NCBI GenBank assembly: GCA_030615045.1
Contig: JAUWZY010000023.1
Coordinates: 1-9,749 of the forward strand
Length of the DNA: 9,749 nt
Reading direction: 5' to 3'
Source: Chloroflexota bacterium
GTDB taxonomy: Bacteria > Chloroflexota > Dehalococcoidia > SZUA-161 > JAUWZY01
In this document: positions 5,964 to 9,749 of the stretch, one piece after another
Numbering within the stretch: position 1 is the stretch's first letter
How the letters are laid out: each line of letters starts with the position of its first letter
The notes under the pieces: generated by a model
The model's database searches: none
What the model was told of the DNA's origin: nothing
The model's input: only the letters and a program-made list of their open reading frames with translations
Translations under genes and position numbers: made by a program

Positions 5964-6551
5964 CTATGCGCCTCTCGCCGCCCTGGGATGAGGTACCTGC
6001 CTCGTCCTGAGAAAATGAGTGACACCAACCACGCCGGGGAGGGCAATGCTATAACCGATAAGCAGCCCAGGCAGCCCAAGCAACCAAACCACCAGCGGCA
6101 GGGGGATGAAAAGGAAGGTGCTGGCAAAGACGGCCTTGCGAGAGGCGAAAAGGGGCACCGCAGCGACAGCTAATTGTATCAGCATCGCTTTTGGCATCAA
6201 AACCAGCAACACACCTATAGTGGTGCTTTCACCTCGACCACCACGAAACCCAGTAAGAATTGGCCAGTTGTGGCCGACTACTGCGGCCAGTCCGGCGATG
6301 AGCAAAACCGCCATAGAGACATTCAGCACCATCGCCATCATCATGGCCAGCATTCCCTTTGCCGCGTCGGCAAGCCCAACTGCGATCCCAGCCCTGGCCC
6401 CTATCTCACGGAAGACGTTGGCAGCGCCCATATTCCCATCGCCAACAGTTCGGATGTCAACACCCCCCGCCAGATGTCCAGCGATATAACCGCAAGGGAT
6501 GGAGCCCAGGAGGTAACTGAGCAGGATCACCAAAGCCGCTGTCATGGCCAT
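5964..6551 (-). CDS. plsY: glycerol-3-phosphate acyltransferase PlsY
   Basis: A membrane enzyme that acylates the 1-position of glycerol-3-phosphate using acyl-phosphate, the first step of phospholipid synthesis in most bacteria. The 195-aa protein is of normal length and strongly hydrophobic, with several membrane helices. The three conserved cytoplasmic motifs are recognisable: GSIPCGY at 16-22, GDGNMGAANVFREIG at 37-51 (usual GSGN.GATN..R), and GHNWPILTGFRGGRGESTTIG at 93-113 (usual GH.fP.f..FKGGKG.AT). The Ser-to-Asp and Lys-to-Arg changes mark a divergent subgroup, so a second canonical plsY may exist elsewhere in the genome. ATG 6551 is preceded by GAGG; a second ATG two codons in (6545) is equally possible. 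It diverges from the tRNA gene across 82 nt. Confidence 0.88.
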   Translation of the reverse strand: MAMTAALVILLSYLLGSIPCGYIAGHLAGGVDIRTVGDGNMGAANVFREIGARAGIAVGLADAAKGMLAMMMAMVLNVSMAVLLIAGLAAVVGHNWPILTGFRGGRGESTTIGVLLVLMPKAMLIQLAVAAVPLFASRKAVFASTFLFIPLPLVVWLLGLPGLLIGYSIALPGVVGVTHFLRTRQVPHPRAARGA

Positions 6552-6592
6552 AACCTCGCTATGCCTTCTTGGCTCTCATAGCATATGGAACA

Positions 6593-6622
6593 TCGACTCC
6601 CAGCGAGGATTTCTGATATAAT
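6593..6622 (+). promoter_or_regulatory. promoter of the tRNA-Thr gene
   Basis: TGA TATAAT (hexamer 6617-6622) is a consensus extended -10, with TCGACT (6593-6598) 18 nt upstream as a 4-of-6 -35. The start would be near 6629, five bases before the tRNA 5' end. Confidence 0.7.
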
Positions 6623-6633
6623 AGTTTGGCAAG

Positions 6634-6705
6634 GCCAGCGTAGCTCAGCGGTAGAGCAGCAATTTCGTAAACCGCAGGTCATCGGTCCGAATCCGATCGC
6701 TGGCT
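6634..6705 (+). tRNA. tRNA-Thr (CGT), with anticodon-stem defects
   Basis: The cloverleaf is complete: acceptor GCCAGCG (6634-6640) with CGCTGGC (6698-6704), D stem GCTC/GAGC with GG in its loop, and a T stem of five pairs. The anticodon CGT lies at 6666-6668 in the loop TTCGTAA and reads ACG (Thr). The discriminator is T6705 and CCA is not encoded. Two defects stand out. The anticodon stem GCAAT/ACCGC has two A-C mismatches in its middle, and the T loop is TCCGAAT with C where T55 is nearly universal. The gene may be functional but relaxed, since a tRNA-Thr(TGT) can also read ACG. Otherwise it is an early pseudogene. It is also the left boundary of the accessory stretch that follows. Confidence 0.82.
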
Positions 6706-6722
6706 TAACAAATTGGGAGCGG

Positions 6723-6986
6723 TCACGGCCTCACTTCCCAGTCCCATTGGCCTGAAGCAAACACCCGCAGATCGCCTGACTCCGCGTCAATGACAAACAT
6801 TGCCTGCCTGATTTCAAGCTCGTCCGCCACCTTGTAGGATATGTTCCCTTTCCACGTTTCGGCTACGCGATCTAAGGCGCAAAAGGTAACATCATACTCG
6901 GCTACCTCACCAAGCTTGTCCTCATAGGAGCCACACGTCAAGGCATGGTCAACTGCTGCCAGGACTTGAGCTAATTTGACTGTCAT
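6723..6986 (-). CDS. hypothetical protein, 87 aa
   Basis: Not recognised. The start is well fixed: ATG at 6986 is preceded by GGAGGTG five bases upstream, so the in-frame TTG at 6998 is rejected. The predicted protein is soluble and acidic, with an N-terminal helix (VKLAQVLAAVDHALTCGSYEDKLGEV), then alternating strands (YDVTFCALDRV, WKGNISYKVAD, IRQAMFVIDAESGDLRVFASGQWDWEVRP). The end is rich in Trp. A small alpha/beta fold is likely. The gene has its own strong promoter and is the member of the islet nearest the tRNA; its stop lies 18 nt from the tRNA 3' end. No toxin, antitoxin or immunity signature can be claimed from sequence alone. Confidence 0.75.
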   Translation of the reverse strand: MTVKLAQVLAAVDHALTCGSYEDKLGEVAEYDVTFCALDRVAETWKGNISYKVADELEIRQAMFVIDAESGDLRVFASGQWDWEVRP

Positions 6987-7070
6987 TCTCACCTCCAATA
7001 ATTAAACCAACCCACCACGTGAAATATCAAAATCACCGCCACTACCGCTAACACTGAAGGAATCAAAGAA

Positions 7071-7117
7071 AGTATATCTCTGGTTGATAAAACTTGTCAA
7101 TAGATTAACACACAAGT
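7071..7117 (-). promoter_or_regulatory. promoter and possible operator of the 87-aa gene
   Basis: TTGACA (7100-7095) and TATACT (7076-7071) are separated by 18 nt on the minus strand. The predicted start is about 7064, giving a leader of some 78 nt. ACTTGT (7092-7097) and ACAAGT (7112-7117) form a 6-bp inverted repeat overlapping the -35, a possible operator. Confidence 0.65.
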
Positions 7118-7134
7118 GAAGGCAAAGATCGAGC

Positions 7135-7320
7135 TTAGTTAATAGGCCGCTTGTCCCCTTCTTCGCTCCCCTCAGCAGGCTTTCTTCTCATAAGTTGATC
7201 GAAGGCGTCAAACCACTTCACTTTTACCTCATCAGGCCAACTCGGGTCGAAGCTAGGGAATTTGCTCAAAAGCATTTCCTCCCAAGCTATCCTGGCTGGA
7301 AATCCTGCAGGTGCTTCCAA
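7135..7320 (-). CDS. small hypothetical protein, partner of the DUF5343-like gene
   Basis: A 61-aa protein starting at TTG 7320, with AGGG and an upstream AAGGGGG as possible Shine-Dalgarno sequences. The core LLSKFPSFDPSWPDEVKVKWFDAFDQLM is an amphipathic, Trp-rich segment, followed by a charged tail (EGSEEGDKR). No enzyme motif is present. It begins 21 nt after the end of the DUF5343-like gene on the same strand and is almost surely co-transcribed with it. An ATG at 7275 (46 aa) has GGGAGG only two bases upstream, which is too close for a good site. The link to DUF5343 is positional; whether the two proteins interact is unknown. Confidence 0.6.
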   Translation of the reverse strand: MEAPAGFPARIAWEEMLLSKFPSFDPSWPDEVKVKWFDAFDQLMRRKPAEGSEEGDKRPIN

Positions 7321-7341
7321 AACCCTGCCCCCTTTTACCTT

Positions 7342-7851
7342 CTACAAAGGTGATTTTGTCGCAGCTCTCTTGGGCCTGCTCGTCGTTCTTGTGGCTCTGG
7401 TCTTTTTTAATATAAAAGGGGAAAGGGGAATTTCGGCATCATTCGCCGCTGCCACAAAGAATGCAATACACTTCCGTCCCACATCCCCTTCCGCCCCTTG
7501 TTCTTTGAACTTCTCGCCCAGCTCGGCAGGGGTTGCTCGCTCCAATTCCAGGCTGTCAAACACAAATGCGTACTTATCTCTTACGATCCCTTTGAGGATC
7601 TCCTGCCGTTCTCTGCCTTCGGATTCAACTATTCTGACCAACTTCTCAGCTGGCCTATCACCCTCATCTATGAGGCTGAGAAATCGCAGCGCAGTCATAA
7701 GCTGAATGCCGGTGCTCCCTGCCATTTTAGTCCCCCAGTAGCTTCTATCAACACGAGATGGAATCCCTTGTCTAAGGTCGATGAGGAAATTGCGAAACGT
7801 TCGATACGAAACATAAGGTGGGAGACGCTTCTCATCGTTTGCTGCAACCAT
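7342..7851 (-). CDS. DUF5343-like protein
   Basis: A 169-aa protein whose N-terminal part (LPPYVSYRTFRNFLIDLRQGIPSRVDRSYWG.KMAGSTGIQLMTALRFLSLID) matches my recollection of the DUF5343 family (PF17278). That family is found in scattered bacterial genomes with no known biochemical role. The core looks like a helical, winged-helix-like fold, with YAFVFDSLELERATPAELGEKFKEQG further on. The last 21 residues (KKTRATRTTSRPKRAATKSPL) are strongly basic and could bind nucleic acid. Start 7851 is chosen over the in-frame TTG at 7911 for two reasons. AAGGGAG lies 5 nt before the ATG, and the TTG is part of the promoter's -35 box. It is the first gene of a two-gene unit with the 61-aa ORF and divergent from the gene at 8000. 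Confidence 0.8.
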   Translation of the reverse strand: MVAANDEKRLPPYVSYRTFRNFLIDLRQGIPSRVDRSYWGTKMAGSTGIQLMTALRFLSLIDEGDRPAEKLVRIVESEGRERQEILKGIVRDKYAFVFDSLELERATPAELGEKFKEQGAEGDVGRKCIAFFVAAANDAEIPLSPFILKKTRATRTTSRPKRAATKSPL

Positions 7852-7882
7852 TCCAGCTCCCTTTGCGTGAATTCCGCATTCC

Positions 7883-7911
7883 ATTACATCATACCAAATT
7901 CCATTTGTCAA
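7883..7911 (-). promoter_or_regulatory. promoter of the DUF5343-like operon
   Basis: TTGACA (7911-7906), a 17-nt spacer and TGTAAT (7888-7883) on the minus strand. The start near 7876 leaves a 25-nt leader to the ATG at 7851. Confidence 0.7.
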
Positions 7912-7940
7912 TACCAGCTTGGAGAATTTTGGACAGAATT

Positions 7941-7969
7941 TTGCTATGCGTTATGGAACTTATTATGAT
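7941..7969 (+). promoter_or_regulatory. promoter of the gene at 8000
   Basis: TTGCTA (7941-7946), a 17-nt spacer and TATGAT (7964-7969). The start near 7976 supports ATG 8000 over earlier in-frame starts. It lies back to back with the DUF5343 promoter, so the two units may be jointly controlled. Confidence 0.55.
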
Positions 7970-7999
7970 GACCAAGGACGAAAGCGTCAAGGGGATAGA

Positions 8000-8287
8000 A
8001 TGAACAAAGGAGAGTTGGTTCTGGTGAGAGCCTGTAGCGGGAAGCCCTTGGCAAGGCGTATTTGGAGAGAGAGTGAACACGGCGTATTGATCTGCCGCGA
8101 CGAGGGTTATATGGCATGGAAGTCGGCAGGAGATGAACCGACAGTGGCAGAGTTAGCGATGGAAGCAGTTTTCATCTACGAGCAAGAGCTTCACTCGAAA
8201 TTGGAGAGCGCGTATCAAGGACGGGCAGATTCTCATTTGCAGGATCTTTGGCAACAGGCCAAGCCATATTATCAGGGCTTAGGATAA
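8000..8287 (+). CDS. hypothetical protein, 95 aa
   Basis: Not recognised. Upstream in-frame starts exist (TTG 7919, ATG 7946), but both lie before or within the promoter at 7941-7969. ATG 8000 has AAGGGG five bases upstream, so I use it. The N-terminal half (KGELVLVRACSGKPLARRIWRESEHGVLICRDEGYMAWKSAG) reads as a small beta-rich, SH3-like module. The C-terminal half (PTVAELAMEAVFIYEQELHSKLESAYQGRADSHLQDLWQQAKPYYQGLG) is helical. It is transcribed divergently from the DUF5343 unit. Nothing in the sequence gives an activity; a regulator of the divergent operon is one possibility, on position alone. Confidence 0.7.
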   Translation: MNKGELVLVRACSGKPLARRIWRESEHGVLICRDEGYMAWKSAGDEPTVAELAMEAVFIYEQELHSKLESAYQGRADSHLQDLWQQAKPYYQGLG

Positions 8288-8290
8288 GGC

Positions 8291-8320
8291 TTGACGCTGG
8301 AACAGACAGGGTGTTATGCT
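8291..8320 (+). promoter_or_regulatory. promoter of the TIM-barrel-like gene
   Basis: TTGACG (8291-8296) and TATGCT (8315-8320) with an 18-nt spacer. The predicted start is about 8327, at the first base or two of the hairpin GTGACAT/ATGTCAC, so the leader would be about 77 nt. Confidence 0.6.
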
Positions 8321-8325
8321 ACTTG

Positions 8326-8347
8326 GTGACATCAGCTGGCATGTCAC
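8326..8347 (+). repeat. hairpin at the 5' end of the 8404 leader
   Basis: GTGACAT (8326-8332) and ATGTCAC (8341-8347) pair perfectly over 7 bp around an 8-nt loop. At the predicted transcript start this could stabilise the mRNA end or act as an operator overlapping the start point. Confidence 0.6.
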
Positions 8348-8355
8348 GTTCATAA

Positions 8356-8397
8356 TTCCTGAACGGCAGTCATCGTTCCGAATGCGATTTCAGGCTT
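8356..8397 (+). pseudogene. degenerate copy of the tRNA-Thr 3' half, tRNA-like minihelix
   Basis: This segment aligns to 6664-6706 (anticodon loop to just past the discriminator of the tRNA above) with about 34 of 43 positions identical and one gap. The unusual T loop TCCGAAT is shared. D and anticodon arms cannot be formed. However, CCTGAA (8358-8363) pairs perfectly with TTCAGG (8389-8394). Directly inside, ATCGT (8372-8376) pairs with GCGAT (8384-8388; one T-G pair) around the 7-nt loop, contiguous with the outer strand as in a tRNA acceptor/T-arm stack. It is either an attachment-site remnant or a decayed tRNA. Confidence 0.7.
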
Positions 8398-8403
8398 GGC
8401 GAG

Positions 8404-9153
8404 ATGAGCAGGTTTTTGGATAAGCTGGAGCGAATCTGGGCTGGCAAAGCTCAGCCTCTGGGGTTTGGGCCCCAAACTTCCAAGGCCAAGAGCCCTGCTA
8501 TGGCAATCGTGACCAGATTGTCCCCAGGCGAGCCTGATGTGGCAGCCCTCACCGGGGAAGAGGGTGCCGATGCCCTTCTGGTCCCTATCGATGACTTGGA
8601 GCGACTAGCTGAGACACTTTCCCAGGTTAGCAAAGCAGCGGGAGATATCCCTTTTGGGATCTCAGTCGAAGCGGTCACCAAGGATGATGTTGAGCAGCTT
8701 ATCGAGCTGGGGTGCGATTTCCTACTTTTCAATGCCAATGAAGTGGCAGCAGCTATCCTGAGCGAAACAAGGATTGGCAAGGTGATGGAGGTTGACCCCT
8801 CGCTGAGCGATAGCCTGGCCAGGACCATCGCTCGCTTGCCCATCGATGCTGTGTTCTTCAGCGCTGAGCAAGGACCTCTCACCGTGCGCCAGCTAATGGA
8901 CTACGCACGCTTGGCAAGTCTGGTGGGCAAGCCTTCCCTCGTGGCACTGCCTTCCGTGCTGCGCAGAGAAGACATAGAGGGGCTATGGCAAGCCGGGGTG
9001 CGGGGTCTGGTTTTGCCCCTGGAGCAGCAAAGATTATCCCAGGTGAAAGAAATCATCCAAGCCCTGCCGGCGATAAAGAAGAGGGCAGAAAAAGGGATGG
9101 ATGTGATTTTGCCCGCTGTGGAATTGCCCAGCGAAGAAGAGGAAGAGATTTAG
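8404..9153 (+). CDS. TIM-barrel-like hypothetical protein
   Basis: A soluble 249-aa protein whose activity I do not recognise. The repeated strand-helix pattern (AMAIVTRL, ADALLVPIDD, PFGISVEAVTKDDVEQLIELGCDFLLF, KVMEVDPS, PIDAVFFSAEQ, PSLVALPSVLRREDIEGLWQAGVRGLVLPL) resembles a (beta/alpha)8 barrel. The final Gly-rich strand is of the type that often grips a phosphate. No catalytic set is evident and no cofactor motif is seen. The last residues are an acidic run (EEEEEI). The first 30 residues, MSRFLDKLERIWAGKAQPLGFGPQ, are likely a helix and linker before the barrel. ATG 8404 has only a weak GGCGAG upstream. Its leader contains a 5' hairpin and the tRNA-like element that ends nine bases before the ATG. 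It is outside the presumed islet. Confidence 0.8.
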   Translation: MSRFLDKLERIWAGKAQPLGFGPQTSKAKSPAMAIVTRLSPGEPDVAALTGEEGADALLVPIDDLERLAETLSQVSKAAGDIPFGISVEAVTKDDVEQLIELGCDFLLFNANEVAAAILSETRIGKVMEVDPSLSDSLARTIARLPIDAVFFSAEQGPLTVRQLMDYARLASLVGKPSLVALPSVLRREDIEGLWQAGVRGLVLPLEQQRLSQVKEIIQALPAIKKRAEKGMDVILPAVELPSEEEEEI

Positions 9154-9250
9154 CCCTCGCCCTTTAGCTCCTCGATCGCCTTTTCCACCCCCAAATTCAT
9201 CCTTTATCTATTTCAGGCTGTTACCATAGCTTTGACAAGCTGACCCCGGT

Positions 9251-9279
9251 TAGGCATAGACATAAGATAGTGCTATAAT
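9251..9279 (+). promoter_or_regulatory. promoter of the radical SAM gene
   Basis: TGC TATAAT (hexamer 9274-9279) is a perfect extended -10; TAGGCA (9251-9256), 17 nt upstream, matches four of six -35 positions. The predicted start is near 9286, 16 nt before the ATG. A TTGACA at 9232-9237 is too far (36 nt) to pair with it. The rest of the 148-nt gap after 9153 shows nothing further. Confidence 0.75.
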
Positions 9280-9301
9280 TAAGTAAATAGGCGGGGGTCG
9301 T

Positions 9302-9749
9302 ATGCGCGAGGCGATGCTATATGAAAAGCTGCCAAATTCGGCGGTGCGCTGCCACACCTGCCAATGGCGCTGCCGCATAGCGCCGGAGAGATTCGGGCTG
9401 TGCAAAATGTATCAGAATAGCGAGGGCATTCTCTACAGCCTGGCCTATGCCGAGGTATCATCGGCGGCGGTAGACCCCATTGAGAAAAAGCCCCTTTTTC
9501 ATTTCCACCCCGGAACCATGGTCTTTTCCCTGGGGACCTGGGGCTGCAACTTCCACTGTAGGCATTGTCAGAACTGGCAGATCTCCTGGAGCACGCCCGG
9601 GCAGGGTCGTGGGTCACAGCAGCTTTCCGCCGAGGACTCGATCAGGTTGACCAAGGAGTATCAATGTGCTGGCATCGCCTGGACCTATAACGAGCCCACG
9701 ATATGGTTCGAGTATACCTTGGACGGAGCCAAGCTGGCCAAGGCGGAGG
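9302..9749 (+). CDS. amrS: radical SAM enzyme, AmmeMemoRadiSam type (partial, 5' end)
   Basis: The reading frame is open from ATG 9302 to the right edge (149 codons seen), so the C terminus is missing. The radical SAM cluster motif CNFHCRHC (Cys82, Cys86, Cys89) is followed by QNWQIS, and AGIAWTYNEPTIWFEY comes later, as in the COG1180 / AmrS (TIGR04337-like) group of pyruvate-formate-lyase-activase relatives. Four further cysteines (17, 20, 24, 34) in CHTCQWRCRI..FGLC form the N-terminal metal-binding module of that group, and DPIEKKPLFHFHPGT is a hallmark stretch. In the AmmeMemoRadiSam system this enzyme usually neighbours a Memo-like and an AMMECR1-like gene, which might lie just beyond the window. 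The substrate is unknown. GGGGG ending 4 nt before the ATG serves as the ribosome binding site. Confidence 0.9.
   Translation, partial: MREAMLYEKLPNSAVRCHTCQWRCRIAPERFGLCKMYQNSEGILYSLAYAEVSSAAVDPIEKKPLFHFHPGTMVFSLGTWGCNFHCRHCQNWQISWSTPGQGRGSQQLSAEDSIRLTKEYQCAGIAWTYNEPTIWFEYTLDGAKLAKAE

Noticed and set aside
6106..6581. Plus-strand open frames of 127 and 135 codons
   Set aside because: They are antisense to plsY, whose three motifs are clear; the plus-strand translations have biased, low-information composition.
7498..7968. 156-codon open frame on the plus strand
   Set aside because: It lies antisense to the DUF5343-like gene, which has a better start, ribosome site, promoter and family match; the plus frame crosses its promoter and has no recognisable product.
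6700..8400. Insertion sequence, CRISPR array or prophage in the accessory stretch
   Set aside because: No transposase or integrase frame, no terminal inverted repeats, no regularly spaced repeats and no phage structural gene are visible.
9232..9279. TTGACA at 9232 as the -35 of the radical SAM promoter
   Set aside because: The spacing to the TATAAT is 36 nt, far too long; TAGGCA at 17 nt is used instead.
9279..9617. 112-codon minus-strand frame
   Set aside because: Antisense to the radical SAM gene, whose cysteine motifs are in the plus frame.

Overview
The window (about 9.7 kb, moderately GC-rich, no plasmid or phage hallmark genes) looks like a bacterial chromosome segment from an anaerobe. 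A member of the Chloroflexota, in the Dehalococcoidia or nearby, is my best guess. The reasons are the gene mix (a stand-alone TrpB2 under a T-box, a small multidrug export family protein, a divergent PlsY, a COG1180-type radical SAM enzyme) and the sigma70-type promoters. The taxon is inferred, not shown.

Layout. Positions 1-3264 read on the minus strand: a small-multidrug-export-like membrane protein, tyrA, aroA, gmk, and the first codons of another gene running off the left edge. tyrA, aroA and gmk are tightly packed (1 nt between tyrA and aroA, ATGA overlap between aroA and gmk). tyrA has its own extended -10 promoter so close to its ATG that the mRNA should be almost leaderless. Positions 3343-3787 hold divergent promoters and a complete tryptophan-type T-box riboswitch. 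It has a specifier loop, an antiterminator with a TGGC bulge and a strong terminator, and controls a trpB2-type PLP enzyme (3788-5179). Thus both sides of this divergent region are concerned with the aromatic amino acid pathway (shikimate to prephenate to tyrosine on the left, Trp-sensing on the right).

Positions 5176-5955 carry a moaE-like gene, preceded by a promoter and a 15-bp leader stem-loop, and a small three-helix membrane protein. plsY (5964-6551, minus) converges on these and diverges from a tRNA-Thr(CGT) gene at 6634-6705.

Positions 6706-8400 are the accessory part: four small genes, three unrecognised and one DUF5343-like. The stretch is bounded on the left by the tRNA and on the right by a degenerate copy of that tRNA's 3' half (about 34 of 43 positions identical by hand alignment). 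This resembles an integrated islet or a broken tRNA duplication; no recombinase is present. The right-hand copy lies in the leader of a TIM-barrel-like gene (8404-9153) and can fold into an acceptor/T-arm-like minihelix just before its ATG. The window ends inside an AmmeMemoRadiSam-type radical SAM gene that starts at 9302.

The most unusual features are the tRNA/tRNA-remnant pair around the DUF5343 islet, the tRNA-like minihelix in the leader of the 8404 gene, and the unlabelled stem-loop leader of moaE.
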